DNA of 64,000 nt from Oceanicola sp. (lineage in GTDB: Bacteria; Pseudomonadota; Alphaproteobacteria; Rhodobacterales; Rhodobacteraceae): NCBI GenBank assembly GCA_022447275.1, contig JAKVBK010000011.1, positions 20,962 through 84,961 on the forward strand, given 5' to 3'. The notes under the pieces are model-generated. The model searched no databases, was not told the DNA's origin, and saw nothing but the letters and a program-made list of their open reading frames with translations. Shown here piece by piece: positions 25,481 through 35,357 of this stretch. Numbering within the stretch: position 1 is the first letter of the stretch; every line of letters starts with the position of its first letter. The position numbers and the translations under genes were made by a program.

Positions 25481-26155
25481 ATGACGCATCAAAGCCTCGC
25501 CCTTGTCACAGGGGCCAACCGGGGCATTGGCGCTGCCCTGCTGCACCTTTTGTCTGAACGCGGACCCGCACTTGGCACCTCCCGACAGGGCACCGCCTCG
25601 GGGCCGGATGATGCGGGCCTGCTGCCTCTGGATGTGACATCCGTTGCCAGCCTGAAGGCGCTGGCCGAACAAATGCAGGGCCGCGCGATTGATCTTTTGG
25701 TCTGCAATGCAGGGGTTTACCTCGACAAGGGGCAATCCTTATCCGAGGGCTATGATGCGCAGCTCTGGGCGGACACTTTCGCCACCAATGTGACAGGGGT
25801 GTTCCAGACCGTTCAGACCTTCTTGCCCAATTTGCATCTCGCAGAACGCCCCCGCATTGCCCTGATCGGATCCCAGATGGGCTCTGCCACACGGGCGCCG
25901 GGCGGCTCCTATATCTATCGCGCCTCCAAGGCGGCCGTTCTGAATATGGGGCGAAACCTCGCCACGGACTTGCGGCCCTCAGGCATCGCGGTGGGGATAT
26001 ATCACCCGGGCTGGGTGCGCACCGACATGGGCGGTGCTGCGGCCGATATCGATGTGCAGGAAGCAGCCGAAGGGCTGATCGCCCGGTTCGATGCGCTCGG
26101 CCCAGACCACACGGGCGTCTTTGAGACATGGGACGGGCGCGACCATCCGTTCTGA
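25481..26155 (+). CDS. SDR family NAD(P)-dependent oxidoreductase
   Basis: A 224-residue short-chain dehydrogenase with a cofactor motif TGANRGIG at 10-17, NAG at about 76-78 and the catalytic YRASK (YxxxK) preceded by SQMGS. C-factor/CsgA-like short members share this layout. The substrate is unknown. It follows DUF1178 by 2 nt. It ends 46 nt before the convergent exporter gene. Confidence 0.92.
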   Translation: MTHQSLALVTGANRGIGAALLHLLSERGPALGTSRQGTASGPDDAGLLPLDVTSVASLKALAEQMQGRAIDLLVCNAGVYLDKGQSLSEGYDAQLWADTFATNVTGVFQTVQTFLPNLHLAERPRIALIGSQMGSATRAPGGSYIYRASKAAVLNMGRNLATDLRPSGIAVGIYHPGWVRTDMGGAAADIDVQEAAEGLIARFDALGPDHTGVFETWDGRDHPF

Positions 26156-26201
26156 TGCGAAATTGCGCCGCGCCGCCGGCAACGATGGCTGAGGCTGGTC
26201 G

Positions 26202-27137
26202 TTAGATCTTGCCCGGCACCGCAGAAGGCGGCGGCGGCTTCTTTTTCAGGCGGGCTTCCCTCCAGGCGATAAAGCTGATGGCGCACACGATGATCGTGCC
26301 GCCAAGCACCACGTAGGGGTCGATCGGCTCGGCGAAAAATACCACCCCCAGCAGCACGGCCCACACCAGCTGCAAGAAGATCACCGGTTGCGTAACGGCC
26401 ACGGGCGCTGCACGGAGGGCAAGCGTCATGGTGTAATGGCCTGCGGTGGCAAACACCGCGACCAGAGCAAGCCAGCCCAGATCCACCATGCTGGGCGTGA
26501 CCCAGACAGGAATGGCCAGAGGCGCGAGGCCAATCGTCACCGTGATCGACAGCCACGCGACCACCACAGAGGGCGGCACCATCCCCGAGAGCCGCTTGGC
26601 CAGCAGGTAGGACGCCCCCAGAAACAGGGCGCCACACAGCATCGCCAGGTGGCCCAGCTCGATCTCACGAAATCCCGGACGCAGGATGATCAGCGCGCCC
26701 AGTACCGCAACGCCAATTGCCGCGATCCGGCGTGCGGCCAGACGCTCCCCCAAGAACAGAGCCGCGCCAAGGGTGACGAAAACGGGCGTCATGTAGTTCA
26801 GGGCGGTCAACTCAGCGATGGTGATCCGGCTCATGGCAAAAAACCAAAGCGTCACCCCCAGTGTGTGGACCACCCCGCGCATCACAAAAAGGCGCCAGCC
26901 TGCCCCCGAGATCGGCGTCGAAATCAACGTGCCAATCATCGGCAACAGCAAGACCAGCCCGAACAGGTAGCGCACAAAGGCCGCCTGAGCGGCTGGAACG
27001 CGCCCGTCGATCATCTTCACCGTGGCAGTGACGGCCACGAAGAACAGGCCCGTTACAAGCATCCACAGGATGCCCACCATCGGACGTGAGGCCGGAGGCG
27101 AAGCGGGGCTGTTGTCTGGGGAGGTCTGCGCTGACAT
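26202..27137 (-). CDS. DMT/EamA family transporter
   Basis: A 311-residue inner-membrane protein with ten hydrophobic segments arranged as two EamA repeats, the layout of drug/metabolite exporters. The N-terminus (MSAQTSPDNSPASPPASRP) is a hydrophilic cytoplasmic tail. The start ATG at 27137 has an AGGTG site. Substrate unknown; relatives export amino acids or metabolites. The gene has no obvious operon partners. The next gene, yebC, is upstream on the same strand, separated by about 160 bp. Confidence 0.92.
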   Translation of the reverse strand: MSAQTSPDNSPASPPASRPMVGILWMLVTGLFFVAVTATVKMIDGRVPAAQAAFVRYLFGLVLLLPMIGTLISTPISGAGWRLFVMRGVVHTLGVTLWFFAMSRITIAELTALNYMTPVFVTLGAALFLGERLAARRIAAIGVAVLGALIILRPGFREIELGHLAMLCGALFLGASYLLAKRLSGMVPPSVVVAWLSITVTIGLAPLAIPVWVTPSMVDLGWLALVAVFATAGHYTMTLALRAAPVAVTQPVIFLQLVWAVLLGVVFFAEPIDPYVVLGGTIIVCAISFIAWREARLKKKPPPPSAVPGKI

Positions 27138-27295
27138 GGCTGCACCTGACCTGATCGCGCCGCCAGTTGCAACCCGGCGCGCCTTTGCAGGCCCCACCGT
27201 TTCAGCACCAGCAAAGGGGTGCTCCGATCCCTGCAGGCTGACAGTCCCCCGCACGCTCTGGGTGCGCGAGAGTACAGATGGCAGGGCCGATCCGA

Positions 27296-28042
27296 TCAGG
27301 CGGTCAACTGCGCCATGACCTCGTCAGAAACCTCGAAATTGGCGGTCACGCGCTGGATGTCATCGTCATCTTCGAGCACGTCAATCAATCGCATCAGCTT
27401 TTGAACGCCCTCAAGATCCAGCTCTGTGGTGGTTGTGGGTTTCCAGATCAGCTTTGCTGTTTCCGACTCGCCCAGATCTGCCTCAAGCGCGTTCGACACA
27501 TCGTTGAGATCCGTATCCGCACAGTAGATGACGTGGTTTTCCTCGGAATGCTCGACGTCTTCCGCGCCGGCTTCCAGCGCCGCCATCATGATGGTGTCCT
27601 CATCCCCGGCTGCCAGCGCGTAGACAATCTCGCCCTTGCGCTCGAACATGAAGGAGACCGAGCCGGTTTCGCCCAGATTGCCGCCATGTTTGCCAAAGGT
27701 GGACCGCACGGTGGAGGCGGTGCGGTTGCGATTGTCCGTCATCGCCTCAACAATGACAGCCACGCCGCCCGGGCCATAGCCTTCGTAGCGAATTTCTTCG
27801 TAATCATCGCCCTCTCCGCCCATGGATTTCTTGATCGCACGCTCGATCACATCCTTGGGCACCGATTGGGACTTGGCTTCTTTTACGGCCAGCCGCAGGC
27901 GGGGATTTTTGTCAGGGTCCGGGTCGCCCATCTTGGCGGCCACAGTGATTTCCTTGGCGAGCTTGGAAAACAATTTCGACCGCGCCGCGTCCTGACGGCC
28001 CTTGCGGTGCTGGATGTTTGCCCATTTTGAATGGCCGGCCAT
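27296..28042 (-). CDS. YebC/PmpR family transcriptional regulator
   Basis: A 248-residue YebC-family protein starting [19 protein letters not shown], the strongly conserved family N-terminus, with [28 protein letters not shown] in the second domain. Members act as DNA-binding regulators, and some assist translation of proline-rich stretches. The length matches. A GGGAGAA site precedes the ATG. Confidence 0.96.
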   Translation of the reverse strand: MAGHSKWANIQHRKGRQDAARSKLFSKLAKEITVAAKMGDPDPDKNPRLRLAVKEAKSQSVPKDVIERAIKKSMGGEGDDYEEIRYEGYGPGGVAVIVEAMTDNRNRTASTVRSTFGKHGGNLGETGSVSFMFERKGEIVYALAAGDEDTIMMAALEAGAEDVEHSEENHVIYCADTDLNDVSNALEADLGESETAKLIWKPTTTTELDLEGVQKLMRLIDVLEDDDDIQRVTANFEVSDEVMAQLTA

Positions 28043-28198
28043 GTGGTTCTCCCTGGTGAAGTCTCAGCGGTGCCGCGCGGTTATACGAAGGCGGCTCAGG
28101 CTTCTCAAGCCCCATGCGGACGCCTGCGGCCCTGCTTTGACTGCCGATACAGCCGCTCTTGGGGGCGTTCAGTTGCCTGACCCGCAGACACGGGCAGA

Positions 28199-29977
28199 TC
28201 AAAGCGGCCAAATCATCGGGATGACCAGCGCTGCCAGCACGCCAATGCTCAGGTTCAGCGGCACACCCACCCTTAGGTAATCAGAGAACTGATAGCCGCC
28301 CGGGCCATAGACAAGCATGTTGGTTTGATACCCGATCGGGGTGGCAAAACTGGCCGATGCCGCCACCATGACGGCCACGACGAACGGACGCGGATCTAAT
28401 CCCAGCGCCGCAGCCAACCCGATGGCAATCGGCGTCACGACGACAGCAACCGCGTTGTTCGACACCATCTCTGTCAGCACGGAGGTCAATAGGTAGACCG
28501 CCCAGATCATCAGGAAGGGCGGCAATCCCCCAAGATAGGGCGCTGCGGCCTCGACGATCAGGGCAACCGCGCCAGACGCTTCGAGCCCTGCGCCAACGGC
28601 CAGCATGGCAAAGATCAGTGCCAACAAGCGCCCTTCGACAAAGCCAAACGCCTCTTCGGCATCGATGCATCGGGTCAGCAGCACGATCGCGACAGCCAGC
28701 ACAGACAGGGCAAGGATCGGGGCCACGCCAAAGGCTGCCAACACGACGATCCCCAACAGCGCCAGCAGCGCGACCCAGGCGCGTTCGCGCCGATAGGGGC
28801 GTGCACTGGGCTGCGTGATATCGACCAGCCCCATATCCTGGGCCAGGCGCTGGATATCCTGCGGGGCCCCTTCCAGGAGCAGCGTGTCGCCCACCCGCAC
28901 CACCAGATCATCCAGTTGGCGGCCGATATTCTGACTGCGGCGATGCACAGCCAGCGGGTACACACCATAGCGACGGCGCAAGCGCAGATCGCCCAGCGAG
29001 CGGCCCACCATGCGGGCGCCGGGGGAAATCAGCACTTCAACGGTCGCTGTTTCCACAGAACTGAGCTTGTCCACCATCCGCACCGAGGGGTTTTCCTGCA
29101 GGCCGAGCAATTCGCTCATCTCCGTGCGCAGCACCACCCGATCCCCCGATTGCAGCTCCACCGCGCGCAAATCGCGGCGCAGGGAGGCATCGCCGCGCAA
29201 CACATCGATCACGCGCATGCCTTCACGGCGAAACAACTCCACCTCCAGCACGGAACGCCCAATCAGAGCGCTGTCTTCGGGCAGGGCCACCTCCGTGAAA
29301 AATTTCATCTTGGCCCGGTTCGAGACCAGACTGGAGAGGCTTTCCCGGTCTGGCAGCAAGCGCGGCGCGATAAAGCGCAGGTAGATCATGCCCCAGATCA
29401 CCAGGATCACGGCCAGCGGCGTCACCTCGAAAATCCCGAAAGGTGCGAGCCCCTGCGCACGGGCCACCCCGTCAACCAGCAAGTTTGTTGACGTCCCAAT
29501 GAGCGTGAGCGTGCCCCCAAGGATTGCCGCGTAGCTGAGGGGGATCAACAACTTGGACGGCGAAAAGCCCATGGTTTTCGCCAATTGCACAAAGACCGGG
29601 ATCATCACCACCACGACCGGCGTGTTTGAGACAATGGCGGAGGAAAAGACGACAAACCCCACCAAGCCCCCGACCGCAAGCTTGGGCCGGGTTTCCGCCT
29701 GTTTCGTGGCATGCTGGGTAAAGCTCTCTAACGCGCCCGTACGCACCAATGCCCCCATCACGATGAACATGGCCGCGATCGTCCAAGGGGCCGGGTTTGC
29801 CAGAACTGCGCGAGCTGTCTCATAGGGCAACACCCCGCTCAGCAGCAGGGCAGCGGCCCCGCCAATCGCGATGACTTCGGGCGGGAATGTCTCGCGCAGG
29901 AACATGTAAAACATCACGACGACAACCGTCAGGGCGAGGATTGCATCGCCGGGTGGGGTCACCTCGAAGGGGAGCAT
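28199..29977 (-). CDS. SLC13 family permease with two TrkA-C domains
   Basis: A 592-residue inner-membrane transporter. The two membrane halves are separated by about 200 soluble residues containing two RCK_C/TrkA-C modules (LPEDSALIGRSVLEVELFRREG and ISPGARMVGRSLGDLRLRRR). The halves include the SLC13 SNTPVVVVMIPV and SNNAVAVVVTPIA motifs. Relatives move dicarboxylates, sulfate or other anions with sodium. The substrate is not assignable. It is in line with the metallophosphoesterase gene upstream (105 bp gap). Confidence 0.93.
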   Translation of the reverse strand: MLPFEVTPPGDAILALTVVVVMFYMFLRETFPPEVIAIGGAAALLLSGVLPYETARAVLANPAPWTIAAMFIVMGALVRTGALESFTQHATKQAETRPKLAVGGLVGFVVFSSAIVSNTPVVVVMIPVFVQLAKTMGFSPSKLLIPLSYAAILGGTLTLIGTSTNLLVDGVARAQGLAPFGIFEVTPLAVILVIWGMIYLRFIAPRLLPDRESLSSLVSNRAKMKFFTEVALPEDSALIGRSVLEVELFRREGMRVIDVLRGDASLRRDLRAVELQSGDRVVLRTEMSELLGLQENPSVRMVDKLSSVETATVEVLISPGARMVGRSLGDLRLRRRYGVYPLAVHRRSQNIGRQLDDLVVRVGDTLLLEGAPQDIQRLAQDMGLVDITQPSARPYRRERAWVALLALLGIVVLAAFGVAPILALSVLAVAIVLLTRCIDAEEAFGFVEGRLLALIFAMLAVGAGLEASGAVALIVEAAAPYLGGLPPFLMIWAVYLLTSVLTEMVSNNAVAVVVTPIAIGLAAALGLDPRPFVVAVMVAASASFATPIGYQTNMLVYGPGGYQFSDYLRVGVPLNLSIGVLAALVIPMIWPL

Positions 29978-30082
29978 GGGCCGTTCCTATTTGCGTTCAG
30001 AGGCCAGTTTAGGGGGAGGCCAATACGCGCCACAAGAGACGGAATGCAGCGTCTTTTATAACGCTGCGCACGCTGTGCTGTT

Positions 30083-30916
30083 TTAGCCGGCCAATGGGGC
30101 CGGGCCGCTGGGTGCAAGACGCCCGCCCTGTCGCACCATCTCAACCCGCACAGCAGCCCCGGTGCTTGGATCGATCTCGGCATAGATCCCGCTCACAGTT
30201 GCAGGCCCCTTGGCGGGTTGCATGCGGCCCTTGACCATTCCGGTCGTGAAGCGGCGCAAGGGCTCGGCTGCCTCCATCCCGATGATCGAGTTGTAATCCC
30301 CGCACATGCCGGCATCTGTCAAAAACGCCGTGCCATTGGGAAGGATCTGGGCATCGCCCGTGGGCACATGGGTATGTGTGCCCACCACGATCGAGGCCCG
30401 TCCATCGCAGAAATGGCCCATGCCCATCTTTTCGGAGGTGGCTTCACAATGCATGTCGAGAAGCACGGCCTGCACCTGCCCCCCTCTTGGGTGGCTGTCC
30501 AGAAGTTTTCCGACAGCTGCAAAGGGATCATCGAAGTCCCGCTTCATGAAGACCTGGCCCAGCGCCTGGGCCACCAAAATACGCGCGCCTGACTGGGTTT
30601 GGAACACCCGCGCGCCCCGCCCTGGCGCGGCGGGCCCCTTCGCAAAATTCAGGGGCCGGATGATGCGCTGCTCGGTTTCAATGAACTGGAGCATGTCCCG
30701 CTGGTCAAAGGCATGATCGCCCAGAGTGATGCAGTCGGCGCCAGCCTCCAGCAACTCTTTGGCATGGGCCGCAGACAAGCCCGCGCCATTCGTGGCGTTC
30801 TCGCCATTGACGCAGACGAAATCCAGCGCCCAGTCCCGGCGCATGCGCGGAAGATATTCAGCAATTGCCGCGCGGCCCGCGCGGCCCATGACATCGCCAA
30901 GAAACACAACTTTCAT
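30083..30916 (-). CDS. TIGR00282 family metallophosphoesterase (YmdB-like)
   Basis: A 277-residue phosphoesterase. Metal-binding motifs are FLGDVMGRAGR (residues 5-15), VNGENATNG, LGDHAFDQ and GTHTHVPTGD. Bacillus YmdB is a related cyclic-nucleotide phosphodiesterase affecting biofilm and RNA decay; a similar activity here is inference. The ATG at 30916 is the family start, with GAGGG upstream. A 7-bp hairpin (30046-30052 with 30061-30067) lies just downstream. Confidence 0.92.
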   Translation of the reverse strand: MKVVFLGDVMGRAGRAAIAEYLPRMRRDWALDFVCVNGENATNGAGLSAAHAKELLEAGADCITLGDHAFDQRDMLQFIETEQRIIRPLNFAKGPAAPGRGARVFQTQSGARILVAQALGQVFMKRDFDDPFAAVGKLLDSHPRGGQVQAVLLDMHCEATSEKMGMGHFCDGRASIVVGTHTHVPTGDAQILPNGTAFLTDAGMCGDYNSIIGMEAAEPLRRFTTGMVKGRMQPAKGPATVSGIYAEIDPSTGAAVRVEMVRQGGRLAPSGPAPLAG

Positions 30917-31054
30917 GCCCTCAGCCCTACCCTTCATATCGGGCGCCGTCCAGCCACAGTTGGGCACAGATGAGCGGCGACATCGGTAGCACGCTTGCCT
31001 CTGGGCAAAAGCCGCTCTAGGCAAGGGCAGTGCTGTGAGACAAACGAGGGGTCT

Positions 31055-31840
31055 ATGTCAAAAAAGAGCATTTGGTTACTGCCCTTTGTGTTGGTGATGC
31101 TTCTCGGACTGGCGCCAGAACTCTCGGAATACCGCGCAATCAACCCACTCACATCGTTGCGGCGCGGTGGCGTGCTCCGCCTACTGGTTGTCGTCTTGCT
31201 TGCGGGAGCGCCTTTGATCGTGCTGGCTTTGGGCTTGCTTCGGCTCACGCGCTGGCGCATGCGCTCCACGCCTGCCACGCTTTGGATCTTTGCCATCCTA
31301 TCCTACGGTATCGTGGCATCTGTAGTGCTGGCGTCCGCAGCAGGATTGGGATCTGCCAACGCCATCGTACATGGTTTTGCGCTCACCTTCGCGGTGACCG
31401 GCATGGTGGCGTTTATGGTGCAAGCCCCGATGCATTACTGGGGGGGCAATCTGTCACTTGTTATGCTCACGCTGGCCACCGGGGTTGCGCTCTATTCGCT
31501 CGCCGGGGTCCCGTCGTCCATTTGGCAAACCGTTAAACTGGCAGAGGGTCAGCCCTATTGTCTAGCCGGCGGGCCGCGCAACAATGATCCGCTTAGAACA
31601 GTCCCGTCCCTGCGCAATATTTCGCTGGATTTCAATCTGCGCAGGATGGTGACCGGAGATGTCGACCTTTATCCGAACCACATTCTGATCGTGCAGTCGC
31701 CAGAGGTGCGGGAATACTACTACTGGTCTGCCTCGGCTCGGGAATTTATCCCAGTCACACCTGACTATCCGGCGAATGGGTTGCTGGTGCGCGCATGCGA
31801 GCCTCAGGAAGATTTCTTGAAAACCCTGCGCCTGTATTGA
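31055..31840 (+). CDS. Hypothetical membrane protein
   Basis: A 261-residue protein with four to five hydrophobic segments in its first 160 residues (about 5-22, 40-62, 75-97, 98-118 and 125-145). A soluble C-terminal part of about 100 residues includes a VPSLRNISLDFNLRRMV stretch and LIVQSPEVREYYYWSAS. The start ATG has GAGGGG upstream. I do not recognise the family. It is oriented opposite to its minus-strand neighbours (metallophosphoesterase and folate ligase genes) and may be an insertion. The C-terminal half is probably periplasmic or cytoplasmic; topology is not certain. Confidence 0.7.
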   Translation: MSKKSIWLLPFVLVMLLGLAPELSEYRAINPLTSLRRGGVLRLLVVVLLAGAPLIVLALGLLRLTRWRMRSTPATLWIFAILSYGIVASVVLASAAGLGSANAIVHGFALTFAVTGMVAFMVQAPMHYWGGNLSLVMLTLATGVALYSLAGVPSSIWQTVKLAEGQPYCLAGGPRNNDPLRTVPSLRNISLDFNLRRMVTGDVDLYPNHILIVQSPEVREYYYWSASAREFIPVTPDYPANGLLVRACEPQEDFLKTLRLY

Positions 31841-31879
31841 GCCCTGTCCACCGTCTTCGAGCACTCTGAGCAGTAGCAG

Positions 31880-32434
31880 CTACGGACGGTGAATGGCATC
31901 CTCGGTCACGATCACATCGAGGGGCTGATCGGTGTCTTCCAATGGTAAAGACGGGGCAAATTGTGCCTCATAGGCGAACCCCAATGCACGGATTGGCCCG
32001 CGCTGGCGTAGCCCGTGCAATGTTCTGTCATAGAAGCCGCCGCCATAGCCCAATCGAAAGCACCCGTCGGTAAATGCCACCAACGGAACGATCAACGTAT
32101 CGGGCTGTACCAAACTGCCATCTGTCGGGATCAAAGCGCCGAACGCGCCTTTCTCCAGCGCACAGCCGGGCGACCAAGTCCTGAATTCGAGCGCTTGGCC
32201 TGCCCCGCGCACAATCGGCACACAAAGCGTGCTTTCCTGTGCCAGCACGGCCATTGTCGGCAAGGGGTCAATCTCTGTGCGGATCGGCATGTAGCCCGCG
32301 ATAACGCGGCCACGCACCGCACCGATCTCAGCCAGCAGCTTTTGGCCGTGATCACCGGGGCGATGGGCCGTTTTGCGGCGCCCAAACGCGGCCTTGCGCG
32401 CAGTGGCCTTCTGCTCTGCGATGGTTGGGGTCAT
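31880..32434 (-). CDS. 5-formyltetrahydrofolate cyclo-ligase
   Basis: A 184-residue enzyme that converts 5-formyl-THF to 5,10-methenyl-THF with ATP, recycling folate. Motifs are KATARKAAF at the N-terminus, the substrate loop GYMPIRTEIDPLPTM, and the signature GYGGGFYDRTL. The start codon overlaps the mgtE stop (ATGA), so it is coupled to the magnesium transporter gene. The length is typical. Confidence 0.95.
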   Translation of the reverse strand: MTPTIAEQKATARKAAFGRRKTAHRPGDHGQKLLAEIGAVRGRVIAGYMPIRTEIDPLPTMAVLAQESTLCVPIVRGAGQALEFRTWSPGCALEKGAFGALIPTDGSLVQPDTLIVPLVAFTDGCFRLGYGGGFYDRTLHGLRQRGPIRALGFAYEAQFAPSLPLEDTDQPLDVIVTEDAIHRP

Positions 32435-33819
32435 AAAAGCACCAGCGCCGCCAAACCAAGAAAGGCCAGAAACCCAACAACATCGGTGACCGTAGTCACA
32501 AACGCCCCTGAGGCCAGCGCAGGATCAACGCCGATCCTGTCCAACACGAAGGGAATTGTGATCCCCGCCAGACCTGCGATGACCATGTTGATGACCATGG
32601 CCAAAGCGATCACGGCGCCGATCTGGGCTGATCCGAACCACAGCAGCGCAATGCCGCCCATGATCAACGCAAAGACCACCCCGTTGATCAGGCCCACCAA
32701 CCCTTCGCGCCGCAAAACCCGCCAGATATTTGCCGCCGTAAGGTCTTTGGTTGCGATGGCGCGCACGGCCACTGTCAGGGATTGGGTGCCCGCATTGCCG
32801 CCCATGGAGGCGACGATTGGCATCAGCACGGCCAGCGCCACCACTTGAGCGATGACCGCGTCAAATTCCGCTATCACCAGAGAGGCCAGGATCGCGGTGC
32901 CCAGATTGACCGCCAGCCAGGGCAGGCGTCGCCGCGTCGTATCCGCCACGCGGTCCGACAGTGAGCTTTCGTCGGAGACGCCCGCCAGACGCAGGATATC
33001 TTCTTCATGTTCATGGTCGAGCACGGCCATTGCATCGTCGATCGTAATCACGCCCACCAATCGGTCGTCCTCATCGACAACAGGCATGGAGATCAGGTGA
33101 TACTGGTTGAAGGCATAGGCCACTTCACCTTCATCCTCGGTCACCCGGACGGTTCTGAAACTGTCCTCGCACAAGCTGCGCAGCGGGTGCGTGCGCGGGC
33201 TTGCGAGCACCTTGCCAAGCGTCACATAGCCCGTTGGCCGCATCCGCGGATCGACCAACACAACGTGGTAGAATTGCTCGGGCATCTCTGCCTGATCAGA
33301 GCGCATATAGTCGATGATCCGGCCCACATTCCAATGCTCAGGCGCATAGACAACCTCGCGCTGCATCAAGCGCCCAGCGGAAAACTCCGGGTAGGACAGA
33401 GCCTGCTCCACCGCAGCCCGCTCCGGGGCATCGAGGGCCGAGAGCAAGACATCGCGTTGCGCCGGTTCAAGGTCTTCGACCAGATCGACAACATCGTCAC
33501 TGTCCAACTCCCGCACGGCTTCGCCCAGCACTTCGTCCGGGATTTCCTCGAACACCTCTTCGCGCAGCGAATCATCCAGCTCAGACAGCACCTCGCCATC
33601 GATTTCTTCGCCCCAGACCCGCAGCAGAGCGCGTCGCTGTTTCTCGCCCACCTGCTCCATGAGGTCTGCGATGTCGGCAGGGTGAACAGGTTCGAGAAGC
33701 CGCGCCAGCTGCGCATCATCGTCTTGCTCTACCGCCTGTAGGACGGTGTCGACGAAACTGCGGTCCAGGCTGTAGCCGCCGTCTTCTTCGCTGTCGGGCT
33801 TGCGGTCAGGTTCGGACAT
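32431..33819 (-). CDS. mgtE: Magnesium transporter MgtE
   Basis: A 462-residue Mg2+ channel/transporter. An acidic N-terminal superhelical domain (about 15-145, with the PADIADLMEQVGEKQR repeat pattern) and a tandem CBS pair (about 150-275) precede five membrane segments. The pore motif is MPIVASMGGNAGTQSLTV. The cytosolic domains close the pore when Mg2+ is high. The ATG at 33819 follows a GGAGGTGTC site. The next gene, folate cyclo-ligase, overlaps by 4 nt. Confidence 0.96.
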   Translation of the reverse strand: MSEPDRKPDSEEDGGYSLDRSFVDTVLQAVEQDDDAQLARLLEPVHPADIADLMEQVGEKQRRALLRVWGEEIDGEVLSELDDSLREEVFEEIPDEVLGEAVRELDSDDVVDLVEDLEPAQRDVLLSALDAPERAAVEQALSYPEFSAGRLMQREVVYAPEHWNVGRIIDYMRSDQAEMPEQFYHVVLVDPRMRPTGYVTLGKVLASPRTHPLRSLCEDSFRTVRVTEDEGEVAYAFNQYHLISMPVVDEDDRLVGVITIDDAMAVLDHEHEEDILRLAGVSDESSLSDRVADTTRRRLPWLAVNLGTAILASLVIAEFDAVIAQVVALAVLMPIVASMGGNAGTQSLTVAVRAIATKDLTAANIWRVLRREGLVGLINGVVFALIMGGIALLWFGSAQIGAVIALAMVINMVIAGLAGITIPFVLDRIGVDPALASGAFVTTVTDVVGFLAFLGLAALVLL

Positions 33820-33979
33820 GACACCTCCGCTAGGGTCGATTGCTGCGGCGCACGCATCGGGCCCGATCCGTGCACGAAGGGGATGCGCGGTACCATAGGC
33901 CTGCGCCACGGCGGCGCAAGCATCACGCTCGGCGCAAATAGCTCTTTCCGATCCGCTGTGCCCGTGGCAGGCAAGGGGC

Positions 33980-35284
33980 ATGACACAAGAGACTCTGCTT
34001 CTCGGCCAGGTGCTGACTTTCCAGGCCGATCCTTTTACAGCCCCAATCGCGGAGGCAGCCCATGTAGAGCGCACGGGCGGCGTTCTGCTGCGCGACGGCC
34101 GCATCGTTGCCACAGGCCCCGCAGACAGCCTGCGCGCCACGGCCCCCATGGCACCTGTGCATGACTACGGGGACGCGCTGATCCTGCCCGGCTTCGTGGA
34201 CGCTCATGCCCACTACCCCCAGACCGGCATTATCGCCAGTTGGGGCAAGCGGCTGATCGACTGGCTCAATGGCTACACCTTTCCCGCCGAGATGGCCTTC
34301 GGCGATGCGGCCCATGCCAATGACATCGCAGGCCGGTATCTCGATCTGGTGCTGGATCATGGCACCACCAGCATTTGCAGCTATTGTACCATCCACCCCA
34401 GTTCGGTTGAGGCGTATTTCACAGCCGCCGCCACCCGCGGGATGGCCGTCGCCGGTGGGCTTACCGCCATGGACCGGAACGCCCCGGACGGGCTGCGCGA
34501 TACGGCCCAGACCGCCTATGACAATTCTGCGGCGCTGATCGCCGCATGGCATGGCAAGGGCCGCGCCACCTACGCAATCACACCCCGTTTCACGCCCACC
34601 TCGACGCCGGAGCAGTTGGAGGCCCTTGGCGCCCTGTGGCAGGCCAATCCTGAGTGCCTGATGCAAACCCATCTCTCCGAGCAGGAGGATGAGGTCGCCT
34701 GGGTGCAAACGCTCGAACCATGGGCGCGCGACTACCTGGACACCTATGAACGCTATGGCCTGCTTGGGCCCGGTGCTCTGTTTGGCCATGCGATCTGGCT
34801 GACAGCGCGCGAACGGGCCCGTCTGGCGGAAACCGGTTCGGCGCTTGTCCATTGCCCCACATCGAACACGTTTATCGGCTCTGGCCTGTTCGACATGGCC
34901 GCACGGCGCGCCGATGGCATCGCGGTGGGCTTGGCCACGGATACCGGCGGCGGCTCCAGCTTTTCCATGCTGCGCACCATGGCGGCAGCCTATGAGATCG
35001 GGCAGCTGCGGGGCACGGCCCTGCATCCGGGCCAGTTGCTCTGGCTGGCCACCACCGGCTCGGCCCAAGTGATGCGGATGGCCGATCGGATTGGCACGCT
35101 TGCCCCGGGCAGCGACGCCGATTTGACCGTGCTGAACTTGGCTTCCACACCCGCAATTGCACAGCGCGCAGCCCGCGCTGACGCATTCTGGGAAGCCGTT
35201 TTCCCGACCATCATGATGGGCGATGATCGCGCGGTCGAAGCGGTCTGGGTGGGTGGCAAGCCCCTGCGCGGGGCCGCCGCCTGA
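33980..35284 (+). CDS. guaD: Guanine deaminase
   Basis: A 434-residue zinc amidohydrolase that converts guanine to xanthine. The metal motif is PGFVDAHAHYPQTG with the guanine-deaminase-specific RLIDWLNGYTFPAE stretch. Others are QTHLSEQEDEVAWV, HCPTSNTFIGSGLFDM and GLATDTGGGSSFSM. The length matches. It is divergent from mgtE and lies upstream of a TetR/hydrolase pair and an 8-oxoguanine-deaminase-like gene, suggesting a purine-breakdown neighbourhood. Confidence 0.95.
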   Translation: MTQETLLLGQVLTFQADPFTAPIAEAAHVERTGGVLLRDGRIVATGPADSLRATAPMAPVHDYGDALILPGFVDAHAHYPQTGIIASWGKRLIDWLNGYTFPAEMAFGDAAHANDIAGRYLDLVLDHGTTSICSYCTIHPSSVEAYFTAAATRGMAVAGGLTAMDRNAPDGLRDTAQTAYDNSAALIAAWHGKGRATYAITPRFTPTSTPEQLEALGALWQANPECLMQTHLSEQEDEVAWVQTLEPWARDYLDTYERYGLLGPGALFGHAIWLTARERARLAETGSALVHCPTSNTFIGSGLFDMAARRADGIAVGLATDTGGGSSFSMLRTMAAAYEIGQLRGTALHPGQLLWLATTGSAQVMRMADRIGTLAPGSDADLTVLNLASTPAIAQRAARADAFWEAVFPTIMMGDDRAVEAVWVGGKPLRGAAA

Positions 35285-35357
35285 GAGGGGAAGGTGGCCC
35301 CAACGCGGCGATGTCTTGCCCTTGGGGCCCACCGCAAAGGTGCCAAACGCCCGGCCG

